DNA of 64,000 nt from positions 12,282,001-12,346,000 of the forward strand of contig JAJNNQ010000006.1 in NCBI GenBank assembly GCA_027886175.1, in the 5' to 3' direction. Below, one piece after another: positions 10,470 through 22,812 of this stretch (positions are counted from its first letter, which is position 1; each line of letters starts with the position of its first letter). The position numbers and the translations under genes were made by a program. The notes under the pieces were generated by a model. The model was not told where the DNA came from. It did not search any database and saw only the letters and a program-made list of their open reading frames with translations. The stretch comes from Phylloscopus collybita (lineage: Eukaryota > Chordata > Aves > Passeriformes > Phylloscopidae).

Positions 10470-13400
10470 CTAAGGGGACAGTGTGAAAGGCCTTTTTAGT
10501 AACCACAAATGAGACAGCAGAGACAGTGATGCATCAAGCATTTGTTAAGGTAAGTATTTACAGAAGCTATTTCTCCAGCAGAGTGCCACAAGCTTCTTGG
10601 CAAAGAATATAAAACCAGTCAAGTCTAAATTCTGTATGGATAATTTATGCAGTGGAAGCAGAGCAAATAATTTCTAATTTTTTTTCCTGGAATGTCTTCC
10701 ACTACATAAGGTTTTAAATTACCAGAATGTTGACTGGCAAATGTTCACATCCTTTTTTGTTTGTTTTTACTGAGACTACCTTCTCTTTTCCATTGTCCTC
10801 TGCCCACATTGGCATGTTTTACTACTGCATTCTCCTTTGTTTTTATTTTGTAGAGCCACATACTCTATTCTTAAGACTGTTTCGGGAACAGTTTTGTGGA
10901 AAAGGGACCAGCAATCTCCATCAGTTTCATCTGACAGTTTTGGAATAGAGGTAGCAAAGCATATAGACATTTTACTGAAGTACCGTGTACAAGTGCATTA
11001 GGTCCCACTTATTATCAACTATAAAAACCTTGTCCCATCCATCCTATGACACAGTTCACCTTAAGGTCACACTTCCCTGATGCTTCAGTCATTGTCCAAC
11101 TAAGCAGCACACACAAATCTCTCTTCTCCTCTGCACAGACCCCTGCTATACCTTGTAGGGCCAAACTTCCAGAAGCAAGTCACAATTTCAGCCCTGTATC
11201 ACATAGTCTTTCAAAGACACCTGGTTCTTCCTACATTTTATCCCAACCACCCTGGGAGGAGTCTGCTTTCAGTACCAACATATTTAATATGTAAGCTCAT
11301 TTTTCATTTTGGCTTCACAAAAGAAAACAAGGAAACTTACCCAACTTTACTAACTACAGATCAGAGGGGTAATAGTTGCTCTTTTGACAGTACCTACTTT
11401 TCTAAACCATACCTCTTTCCCACATGTCCCATTTTCTCCAGAAGTACAATGAATGGCATCACACTGCATTCATTGGGGAAGTTACTAGTGACAATGAGAT
11501 AGAGAATATCAATCCTATTTTCTTTGCAAGAGAAATCAGTTCTCAACATTTAACTAATCCAATATAATCAATCACCAGCTTTTATATTCTATGCCGCTTC
11601 CTGTGATAATATTTGACGTTTTTCAAAGAATTTTTCTATTAAAATAAGGTAACTTTAAAGTCACACCTTAGTAAATAATCCATGCCCCTACAGTATCTCT
11701 TTCTTTCAGCCACATGATACCAGCTGAAGCTTGCTACTGAGGCAGCAATCTCGTATACCAACACTTTTGCAAGTCACAGTGGAAAATTACCTCATCTTAA
11801 TCCCCATCTCCCATTACACACTCCTCATCCCTTGGGCATTCAACTCAAACCTGCTTCCAGTTCATTTATTGCAAAATGAAGTTCAATTACCCTAAGGTCT
11901 GCTGACTGCTTGGCTTCTATCCCTTTAGATGTCACCATCATCTCAGTTTTCAGTGAGGCTAAAAGCTAAGTCTAGATCTGGCAGAGATACAAGAGGGTAA
12001 CTATTCTTCCCCCACTCTCACTGCTGGGCTGCTTTACCATCACCCAAGGTCCACTTCTTCCCAGCCATGGCACTTCAGATCCTCACTTTGCACTTGCCTG
12101 CTTGTATTCCAAGAGGCAGCTCTTTTTCCACTGATTGGTCTCTTGTTCTCTCTATAGCCTGTGCTTAAACAAGCTCTAGAGTTTAAAATCCTTAGCTCTC
12201 TATTTTAACAAAATACACAAATTAGCTATATTTTAATTAAAATTTCCCTTTTTAGAATCAAGAAGCTGTTACAGGGCAATTCACATATATTTCTATTCAA
12301 AGTAACAAATGATAATTCTATTCAAAATGCATACACTTTACACACAACCAACTAGAGTATAACACTGTCAGCTGTTTAATCAGCAATTTAAATTTTTTTA
12401 AAAGTGTACCATCACTTCCACTCCAATAAATGGGTTTTGCCTCCTGCTCATCACCTCTAAGACAAAAAAACCTGGATATTCCTAAATCTTTCTAAAAATA
12501 TTCAATAGCTTCCTAACACATCCCTCCCCCTCTCTCCCCCACCAGCAAATGTTCAAATAGACTGGGGATAAGACACTCCCAATTCTATTCTAACAGTAAT
12601 ACCCATCCATTCCCTCTTCTGTCAGAGATCTCCTTCACAAATGCACAGTTTTAAGTAATTGCAATTCTACTTAAAAAACCCACCATCCTGCTGCTTATCA
12701 CTTTTATTTCCATCCTTTCCAGATTGTGTATGCTCTTCAGACACTAGTATTTAAGCCATAGTTGTTATTTCAGTACTTCCACCCCTTAGAATGCTTTTGC
12801 AATACGTAAATTACTACAGTATTTTCACTTTTTTACAGGCTATGTTATTTTTTGGGTGCTCCCTCATCAGCATTTTTTTAAATCAACCTACAGACAGAAC
12901 TAAAATAAAATATCAAAGTGAACATTTTGAGACCTGTTTAATCTCTGTAGTTGTGAATACTTTTCTTATATACAGATGAAGAGAAAAACGAGGTAATGCA
13001 GTACAGGGATGTCACAATTGATAACTAATATCTGTCAGACAGCTCAGAAACTGTTCCAGATGCTTGTTAGTTGTTTCATGGGTACTCTCAGTAGCATGGT
13101 GTAAAAAACAGCTTCAAGTATAAAATTTAAGATAAATACTAACATTGCCAGGCTGTTAGTCATGCACATGAATTTCATTGGTCTTTAGTGTATAGGAGTA
13201 ACTGTGCTGCTGCTGCTGCTGCACTCAGTGACTGACAATGTGCCAGCCTGTGCTGTTAGACCTGGCCCTCTTCACTCCCAGAGTACACTTTCTTATCAAG
13301 AACCAAGAGCTACTTCTGAGATGTACCTGATAAGAGTACAGTATTTTCATGTAAAGATCTGACTTTGAGCAAAACCCCTAAGTGGGATCAAGTGGAGTCT

Positions 13401-14022
13401 GAACAACAGTTTGCATATCTGTGTTTTCCTGAAATGCAAGATACAGGAAAAGTTGCATAATGATCAAGCATACATCCCAGTATTGCTTTTTACACATTTC
13501 TTTGACATACATCTTTGGGTTTTGACATCTTGCTCCTCTGTGTATCAAGAAACCCCAGTCACAGAAGTTTCACAATAAAAGTTGTGTAACTTTTTTGGAT
13601 TTGGATATTAGCTTATTATCTCTTAATTCAAAACTGCTGGGCAAAGTTAGACAAGATAATAAGCAGAATGGAGCTTTTAAAATACTGAATTACTTGGATG
13701 AAGATTCTTAACTACTTTTAGAAATCAGTTTAAAATGACAGACTCCTGAAACAGTCAAAACTTACTAATGTGTTCCCAGGTTCTAGTATTTCCCTGCAGA
13801 AGTCTCATTAAATTAAGCAGCCAGAGGGGAGGAATGGGATTCTTACTCCTGAAACCCACAGGGCCACTAACAATTTTCCTGGACATCTACTATCAGCTGT
13901 TATAGTAGAGCAAAATTAAAAAGTTAAATGAATTATTGTATAGGTTTTCAGCATTCATCTGAATAGAAAGAAATTAAATCTTTAAAATGTTTAAGCAATT
14001 GATCTATTTAACACACTCAAAT

Positions 14023-14024
<2 letters not shown>
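10470..14024 (-). other. TBC1D4: TBC1D4 intron 1, block adjoining exon 2
   Basis: Unique AT-rich intron sequence immediately upstream of exon 2. It has a GCT repeat of about six units at 13206-13222. No exon or transposon is recognised. Confidence 0.7.
13206..13222. repeat. GCT trinucleotide repeat
   Basis: Nearly six pure GCT units, within intron 1. Confidence 0.9.

Positions 14025-14064
<40 letters not shown>
14025..14064. repeat. T homopolymer, 40 bases
   Basis: Forty uninterrupted T. Read on the minus strand it is an A run, but the adjacent sequence shows no AATAAA signal or clear target duplication that would prove a retrocopy tail. Confidence 0.95.
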
Positions 14065-14065
<1 letters not shown>

Positions 14066-17000
14066 TCAAGCCTTGAAGACAGTTCCATCAAGAAGAAAGA
14101 CTGGATTAGACAGGGCTACACAGTGTATTCTCAGGGTGAGGAGCACACTTCCAGCCCAAACAAATGCTGTTCAAGAAGACTTAATTCTCCCAGACTTTGC
14201 TTCTCCCAAATCCCACGGTCTAGGGACACATCACCTTTTTCCAAATATTGTTGAACAAAGAAGAAAATTACTATGTTCCAAAGGGAATTGCACAGGGCTT
14301 CTCAGTCCAGAAAGGTAGGAGATGATGGTGCAGTGCTGGAACAGCAGCTCTCAAATGCAGAAACATAATATAGGGCATATTCATAGGTTTTATTCATGAA
14401 GTTTCCCTATACTGCTGAGTAGCAGCAGACTATTTCATGAGTCAGAACAAGGAAATTACCCCCCACTCCAACACACTTACTCAACTATGCTGGAACAGCA
14501 CACAAAGCTTTCTCTAATGCAGCAGTGACCTCATGCTTTAACAGTGACAGGCACACTGAACCTTCTCAGGTATTAATAACCTGAAACCAAACAAAATGGA
14601 CCTGGGAGCTTCAGGTGAGCTTTCTTCCCCTCCAGGATGTCAAGAGCACCCACGCCTATCAGGAAAAAACAGCAGCATGTGAACTTTAAGACCCTTGAAA
14701 TGGTGCTCATAGTAACTCCTCAATCTCTAAACAGAGCCAAGAGAACTCAAGAGCAGAGATCCTTCCTCAGGGCCTGTTCCAAACAACGCCCCCAAATGCA
14801 AGAGGCCAATAAGACAAGGCTGGACAGTGGCTACTGTAATACTGTGAAACTAGTTTGGCTCTTCAAGTGTGAGCAACACTGCAAAACTTGGTTGAGAAAA
14901 AAGAAACCAAAAAAACAAACCAAAAAATTACCAAAACCAACCAAACAAGACTGTGAGTTCAGAGGCAAATAATAAGTGCTCTATAAAGTCATTGAAGAGG
15001 CAATATTTCCCTCCAGGGAAAGATATTGATCTAATAAGAGAAATTAAAGAAAAAAACAAAACAACAAAAAAAACCAACCCCCCCCAAAAAACCCAAACAA
15101 AACCACACATACACACAAAAAACCCAAAACCAAAACAAACAAACAAAACAAACAAAACAAACAAAACAAACAAAACAAACAAGCACCTACACTTGGGAAC
15201 CCAAATCAAATTTGTTATTCACATCTGAGTAGCCTGAGATGGTATGAACCAGTCTTCACCCAAACAGATCTGATTCGATACTTGGCGATTCAATAAGGAA
15301 AAGTTAGCTGTACTCAAATCAGGACAGATGGCACTGGACAAGCTCTGCATCATCTACAATTAGATTCTGCTCTGAAAAAACAACATAATAAGTAAAGTCT
15401 GACACTGACATAAAATTTGTTTACCACAGACAGTGGAGTTTTGATAGTTGAAACTAGTGAGAGCACCAATTTTAGCCAGATAATCCCCAATCTCCTCTAT
15501 TATGTACTGCACACCTATGAGGGTGGTTAGACACCTTTTGAGCTACTGAAGCACATCAACCATTTGGCCAGATAGTGTAGAATAAGGTGGCAGCACTCAG
15601 CTAATTCCTGCTCTGCAATTCAAGGACTAGATCTAGCTTTGTCCCTTGTGACTAGACCTGTAACAGTGTGAATTCATAAAGGAGAGCAAACACCTTCCTC
15701 ATGCTTTAGTAGCACACTGCACGAAGGGCATGTGAGTACTGCCAATAAATATTCCACTATACATCAAGACACTTCACTGTGTTCTGCATAGAATAGTATC
15801 TTCATGTTGGAAAGAAACATCAGTTTAACTGATATAAGGAATGCAAGGTCTTTCATCTGACCAAAGTGCAGATTAAAACCAAAGGGAGGACTGCAGAAAA
15901 ATAATTACCACCAAATCTGTCCCATGTCATGTAACTGAGATTTTGTCAAAATTAATTCCAACTGCTGCAACCCTCAAAACTGCAAAAACAGAACTTCAGT
16001 TATGAGTATTTATCATCAATATCTTTAAACAAAATAGAGAGACTGTTAAGCCTACTAAATCATGCCTACTAAATGATGCAGCATAATAGTAGAACATTTT
16101 GTCACAAGTCTAGAAAGGGCAGAGCTCCTCCTCTCCACTGCAACACTACATGCTTTCTTGAACAGCAGTGACAGAAGTGGAAGCATTAAAAAAAAAATCC
16201 CTTTTAATTTACAAGAGCCTCCAGTGAACAAAGGTGGGTGTCCCCTTTTTGTTGGAGTGATAACTTTCAAATGCATCCCTCAGTAATTACTGAGCAGTGC
16301 TTTCAATTTTAATCCAAACTTAGAACTTGAATGCTATGACTATTGCAAAGAAGAACAAAATTCACTGGCTGGATTCCATTATTTCCACAGATTAACAGAA
16401 TTTCACTGAGCAGAGAAGCTGCAGCTCTTCCTAATTTGTGTCTAGCTTTCACATGGAAATTTTCAGTCTGGAATTTATTAACACAGCAAATCCCCTCTTC
16501 ATACCATAAGGCTTATAAACATAAGTGTAACTGTAAAGTACTAATCTAACAAACATGCCTAACAAATGTAGCTACTTAATGACAGCATTTCTAGCAAGGC
16601 AATTATTTTCAAAACAAGGAAAAAGCTCAACCCCTCTCACTCCATCACCACACAAAGTGCAGTGGCAGATCCCTTGCACCGTGCAAAGAGACAGGAGATG
16701 AATGAACTTCACACACACACGACAGGAGCAGTCGGTACCTTGTGGTGTGAGATCCAGCTCAGAAGCAGAGGCATGTCCAAGCAGAACTGTCACTGAACCT
16801 TAGTCTCACCAACACCAGGAATCAGGAAAAGATTCCTGGGATAAGTGAGTGCAGCAAGGATCCCACTCTCACAAAGGGCTGGCAGTGCTGTGATGGCATT
16901 TCCTCAGGCTCGCTTCATGATATCACAGCAGAGCCAGAGATCCGTGCAGCAGCCGTTATTCTTCAAAAGTCAAGTATTTCCTGACTTGGGGCTGGAAGCA

Positions 17001-18387
17001 TCCGCACTGCCTCGGATTTGAATAATGCATCCCACTCATGATCAAGCTATGTACACTTAAAAGCAAACAAAAGAGAAACAGGACACTGTTCAGAAATCAA
17101 CACCCTGTGCTTTGCTACTTACTGGGAGTTTGACATCTATCAATAAGGATGCAATGCAACGTGAGAAAGAAAATAGGAGCAATTGGAATGACTCTTCTTT
17201 CAGTTAGTGTTAACTTGTTAACTATCCACAAGATAGGAGAAGCCAGCCACAGCAGTGAAACATGAACAGAGACAAAATAATCTGCATGTTGCATCCTGCT
17301 ATGTACCAAGCATTTGACAGGAGGAGGCAAAGTTCTTATCTTAAAACACCACAACCAAATGCCAGCCAAAGTGCAGATATCTTTAACTATTCTCAACTAC
17401 AAAGAAGGGTGGGAGAGAGAAAAAATTGTTTTCCTTTAACTGCTATAAATGTTTTTATTGCCATCCAGTTAGTCCAGCACTGATCATTCAGACCTGTTGT
17501 ACTTGTAAAACTGCTGCATTCTGCTGCTTTCCACTCTGGTGACAGTGCTCCACTTAACAGTTTTAACCATTAAAAATGCATCTTTCCAATAAAGAGATAA
17601 AAGACCAGGTCAGCGTGATTCAATTTATGCAGTCACACAAGCAATTTGCTGACTTTGTTTATGCTAGAGGTATTTAGAAACCAGAACAGAAGAATCTGTC
17701 TCCATAAGCTGACTTACTGTTGAAGAATACTGACTGTCTTCTTTTTTACAGAAATGAGAAGGATTTGCAGCCAAGAGAAATGCTATCACAAAGATAAAGG
17801 AGTAACAGTCAAATTACTAAGCATTTCCCTAACCCATCTGCACTTACTGTACAGTCTAAAAATAACAGCTTAGAAAACTCCAAGTCAGGTTCTCAGCAGG
17901 CAGTAATAAGCATCTGCCATCAACTCCAATTCATTCTGGTACATATCTGGGCTAATACAACACAAGCCCAGTAGCAGAAGTTGGAGCACAGGGGCTGGTA
18001 AAGAAAGTTTCAGTGAAAGTAGTTTTTGGAGCTTCAAGCTAACTGCCATCTCTGGCAGCTAGTGCTTTCACATTTCTTCTCTACAGGCTCATGAATTTAG
18101 CCAAAGCTTTTAAGCATCAGAAAACATATTAAAGGATAGCATAGAGGAACATTAAAGGATTGTATAGAATAAAGTTTTGCTTTCAGGAGATAGTCTTCCT
18201 CCTATTTGCCTGGCCTATATTTTTCCCAGGTGACTAGTCAAGACCCAGCTAGCTTTGCTTCTGAAGAACTGCTACAGAGCAGTGCATGTATTTTACAGTG
18301 ACATTCAGCCTCATGCCACATATTGGGGAGATCACATACTCCTGCTGAAGGCTAAGCTGAAGACTACTACTACACCACCCTAAAGAG

Positions 18388-18390
<3 letters not shown>
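14065..18390 (-). other. TBC1D4: TBC1D4 intron 1, continued
   Basis: Intron sequence with A/C-rich stretches near 14890-14946 and 15051-15182, and a small CA repeat near 16710. A slightly GC-richer patch at 16600-17000 has no conserved frame that I recognise. Confidence 0.65.
15051..15182. repeat. A/C-only low-complexity tract with 9-bp minisatellite
   Basis: This tract is made of A and C with a single T. Its right half (15131-15179) is built of CAAAACAAA units: one copy, a CAAA spacer, then four perfect copies. On the TBC1D4 sense strand it reads as U/G-rich RNA. Confidence 0.9.

Positions 18391-18425
<35 letters not shown>
18391..18425. repeat. T homopolymer, 35 bases
   Basis: Thirty-five uninterrupted T followed by an A/T-rich stretch. 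No associated element recognised. Confidence 0.95.
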
Positions 18426-18428
<3 letters not shown>

Positions 18429-21400
18429 TAAAGCTAAAATAAAATAAAATTCAGTTTCCAAAATAATTCCTATCCAAGACCAACCCAGGAATTACTTACA
18501 CTGTTGAGTTTTGATACAGTCAACAAGCAGAAAAAAGTACCAGAGTTGCACAGCATACATTTAACAAACCATCACAGCACCTAATTTGCAGCTGGAAACT
18601 TGTGGACCACCTAACACATTCTGTGTGCTACACACATACATGATGACAGAAGGTGGATCAAGACACGTAACAGGAAAGAATATCTAAGAGTTGCAAGATG
18701 GTTTAGATGCCTGAGCAGACAATAGGTGCCTTTCTTTATACTTCTATGCAAGCATTACAGCAGTGTATCAAAGAACTTCAGAGATGGCAGTGACAGCACA
18801 GCACAAGAGGAGCAGTGCTTAAACAAGGAAGGTTCTTGCACTGCGTACTTTGCTCCTATGTTTAGGCCAATCAAGCTTGATGCTTATCCAGCTTTCAGAT
18901 ACAGCTCATATTTACTCAGCTTGAGTACTCTGCCACCCACAGAAGTGTCAGTACTGATGTCTCATAACAATCCTTATGCTCTTGAATACATAGATTAGTA
19001 AAATAATTCATCTACCAGTTTTATATTTTGATCATATGCAAGTTTGTTGCCAAGTTTAGGACACAGTTCCCAGTGAAAGCCTTAGCAAAGCACAGCTTGC
19101 TTGGAACAGCAGTTCTTCTTAAACTTCTTTAACTCAAGTTATTACAAACTATAAAAGCACAAATTCCGATATTAGCTAGGAATTTTCTCCTTAAAACTGC
19201 GTTTTAGCTTAACTTAGCTTAATAAGAGGTTCATTAAATATGTTGTTTTTAAAACTCCATCATGTTTAACACATACTCTATTTTTAAAAGGGCTTGCCTG
19301 AGAAGATAAGGCTGTCACGTGGACAGTCCCAAACAATTAATGCATTCTCTGCATTCATTTCCTTTTGGGGGGTGGGGGGGAAAGCTGGAGAGCTCACTGA
19401 AGTATTTTGCCCATTTATGGTCACTACTTCTCCAATATAGATCATGAACTTCATTTTTGCAGATTTATAGTAGCAACACTGAAATAAATGCTCCATGCAC
19501 TATGTTTAAGAAGGTGACAATTTCTTAATTCTGTAGTTTCAGATAGAAGTCCTCAAGATTTTGAATTTAAAATATTAACTGACATGTTGATTTGCTATGA
19601 AATGAACACACTTTGGTCTGTTTTTCCCTAGTCAAGAGCTCAAGATTTCAGGATTCCTACAGGGCAGATCATGAAGACTGCTAAAGTGAGTCTCATCCCA
19701 GATTTAGTTAAAATCTACAATGATACCCATGAATGACACCACTTTAATAACTCCTTTGCTACAATAACCACCTTCTTCTACTATCAATGAAGAAGAAGAT
19801 GGTAGAGTGGTTTAATTCAGGGCTGACTCTGGGAGATGGGAAAAGATTCTTTTCAGAAGATGTGGGTATACTTGGTCCAAAAAAGGCACTACAATAACTT
19901 CTAGCTCCCTTAATGAGGCTAGAATTCCTCAGTGACTTGAAACCAGCGAGTTCTTTTCCTATTTGATGTTTTCCCACAAACTCCTAACTGCAGTGGGAGG
20001 CTGCGGACTACAAACTTTCCTTAAAGAAGTCTCTGTTTACAGAAAGTTGGACACCAAAAGCATATCAAGCAGCACGTGATACTGTGGCAGAGACAAAAAG
20101 TGTTACTTTTCATCACAAGAACATTCACTAGAAACCGTGAAAGAAATGCACACGATTCATTAGACAATGTGGACAGAGTATTAAGAAAATAGATTGTAAC
20201 CTAGCAGCTTTTCAACAGCTTTGCCACACCTGCAAAGTAATGTTCAATAGTTTTCTAGTACTTTGGAAATACATACCTGTACACGTTCCAGCTTGTCTGC
20301 TAATCTCACAGTTCACAAGAGCAACTGCATTGTCCTGTGACAGTATCAAATGGCTGAGCAACCAGCAGTACAATTAACTCTTCCTAGATAACAACCAGCA
20401 AAGAACCCAAACATAAACACAGCAAGGGAAGTATTTCAAAGCCATACTCATCCAGATGCTGAATTACAGACTGCTTTGAAATGAGGTGCTGGGAACTTCC
20501 ACCTAACTAGACTTCCTTCAGCACCAAAGTCTTGAACCACCACTTTGCCTAGGAGTCAGGGGAATAACGAATACTACACATGAAGGCAAAGTTAGCACAG
20601 CACAGACACTAAATACTACTCTCCATGGGAGTCACATTAGCCTAATCTTGTCAATCACTAACTGTTTAAAATATTAAGATTTCATCAGTTGGTTATGGTA
20701 GCTGTAAAGAGAATGAAATACTAGATTTAATGTTCAAATGTAAATCCATACAGACACAGCTGGATAGGCAAGTATTTTAAAATTAATAGCTGAAAGTAAT
20801 TAAATGCATGGTCCTTCTACATTTTGACATCGAGAAATTCTAAAAGAGCTACAGACTTACTGTTACTACTACTAATAATAAAACAAACAAAAAATCAAAC
20901 CAAAACAAAAACAACTCACAAGACCCAGGGGCAAAGACCCAGGGAGAAAAGAAAATGCTTTCCCAGAAAGCTTTGATATAAAGGAGTCAGTAAAACAAAC
21001 AGAAAGTAAGGACCTTTCAGAGAAACAGCTTTATAAGGCAAGACTCTTGCACCAGTGGTGACATACATGAGGAATAAGCTAAGGGTGTGATAGAGACCCA
21101 TGAGACCATTTACATATATTTCCAAAAAGTCTGTGAGAGAGTTTTGTTTTCGCTATGAATATGGGTTTTACAAAACTGAAGGGGAAAAGGGGGCATAGAA
21201 GCACTTAATCACTGTGTAAGTAAGAAAGCAAAGGTATATAGAATCAGGATGGGTGGGAAGGAGTTGTTTCTGAGCTCATCAGGGAGGTTCTACTAATTAT
21301 TTTAGGCAACATTTTCATATACATCATGTAAAGTAACTTTTGCACTGTTTCACTAATTATTACTGGTAGATGCTACTTATTTCAGTACTGCTAAACTTTA

Positions 21401-21721
21401 TTTTCAGAATTTATTGCACTGGTACGTGCTAGGTATTTCTGCACAGCTGCACAGCACTGCCTGACAGCAAAAACAGTAGGATTTTTGGAATTGGCTTGAG
21501 ACCACATAGCTAGAAGAATAGCTAGGCTGCATTAAGTAACTGCAGCTAACTCTTTGATAACAATATTCACAGGAAGAGTAGCATTGGCCTAATGAAGTCC
21601 TAGCAACACAATGACAAATTAACCCAGGATTTCTGGAATTTCAGTTCATTATTAATGCAGAGTAAAGTCCACACCGCTTCACCTTCCCTAGCAGCATCTT
21701 CATTTTAGTAGTTCTACTAGG
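18426..21721 (-). other. TBC1D4: TBC1D4 intron 1, continued
   Basis: No gene, RNA or recognisable mobile element. Short A/C runs occur near 20879-20915. Confidence 0.65.
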
Positions 21722-22812
21722 TTTGCATGATAAGGTTTTGGTAGCAAAGGGGACTGCAGGGGTGACTTCCATGAGAAGCTCCCAGAGTTTCCCCAATGCC
21801 CAACAAAGTCAATGCCAGCCAGCTCCAGGACAGACCCACCACTCACCACGGCCATGATGGTGGCAGCCTCTCCAGGATAATGTATTTGAGAAGAGGAAAA
21901 AACCTGTGCAGTGACAGCTAGGACAGAAAAATGAGAACATGTGGGGGGAACAGCCCTGCAGACACCAAGGTCAGTGAAGAAAAGAGGGGCAGGAGCTGAT
22001 CCAGGTGCCAGCACTGAGATTCCTCTGCATCTGGTGGTGCAGACCATGCGAGACAGCTGTGCCCTTGCAGCCCATGGAGATCCATTCTGGAGCAGAAATC
22101 CACCTGCAGCCCTTGGAGGATGCTACACTGGAGCAGTGGAATATCAAAGAGACTGTAACTCCATGGGAAGCCCATGCTGGAGCAGGCTCCTGGCAGGGAT
22201 CTGTGGACCCATAGAGAGAGGAGCCAATAGTGGAGACAGTTTGCTGGCAGGACTCCAGCAGGAGACCCATGCTAGAACAGCCTGTTCCTGAAGGACTACA
22301 CCCTGTGGGAGGGGCCCACGCTGGAGCACTCTGTTCCTGAAGAACTGCACCCGTGGGAAAGACCCAGATTGGAGAAGTTGGTGCAGAACTATCTTTTGTG
22401 GGAGGGGCTCCACACTGGAGTCGGAGAGTGTGAGGAGTCCTGCTCCTGAGGAGGAAGGAGTGGCAGAGACAATGTGTGATGAATCCCCATCCCTGTCCCC
22501 CTGAGCTGCTGAGGGGGAAGAAGGTAGAGAAAATTAGGAGTAAAGTTAAGTTCAAGAAGAAGGGAGGGGTGGGCAGAAGGTGTTTTCAAGATTTGGTTTT
22601 CTTTCGCGTTACCATAGTCTGATTTGACTGGTAATAAATTAAACTTAAGCTGTGTCTGCTTTGCTCATGACAGTAATCGGTGAGTGATCTCTCCCTGTCC
22701 TTACCTTGACCTACCAGCCTTTTGTTATCTTTTCTCACCCCTGTCCAGCTGAGAATGAGCAAGAGGGAGGCTTTGCTGGGTGTCTGGTGTCCAGCCAGGG
22801 CAGCCCCCCACA
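21722..22812 (+). mobile_element. Avian endogenous-retrovirus LTR, probably solo
   Basis: A block of about 1.1 kb, much GC-richer than its surroundings, matches a common avian LTR consensus I know. It begins near GCATGATAAGGTTTTGG, contains many degenerate copies of a CCCACGCTGGAGCAG-like unit (about 22075-22425), has a polyadenylation signal AATAAA at 22633-22638, and ends near CCAGCCAGGGCAGCC followed by a CA-ending terminus. I see no gag, pol or env sequence beside it, so a solo LTR is likely. An imperfect 5-bp flank match (CTAGG at 21717-21721, CCAGG at 22813-22817) may be the decayed target duplication, which would suit an ERVL-type element. It is antisense to TBC1D4. Open frames inside it on both strands are repeat artefacts. 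The left boundary is uncertain by some 10 bases. Confidence 0.85.

Noticed and set aside
14025..14640. Retrocopy with poly(A) tail (T run on the plus strand)
   Set aside because: No polyadenylation signal beside the run, no matching target duplication found, and no recognisable gene in the adjacent sequence.
14637..15228. Lys/Thr/Pro-rich and Phe/Val/Gly-rich frames around 14.6-15.2 kb
   Set aside because: They are artefacts of translating A/C (or G/T) low-complexity sequence.
16572..16793. Possible alternative first exon of TBC1D4 (frame ending near a GTACC site)
   Set aside because: The start would be a non-ATG codon, there is no promoter or CpG context, and the donor is weak.
21700..22589. 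Long open frames on both strands, up to 194 codons
   Set aside because: They fall in the repeat-rich LTR and contain only translations of its tandem units. They lack any domain and conflict with each other.
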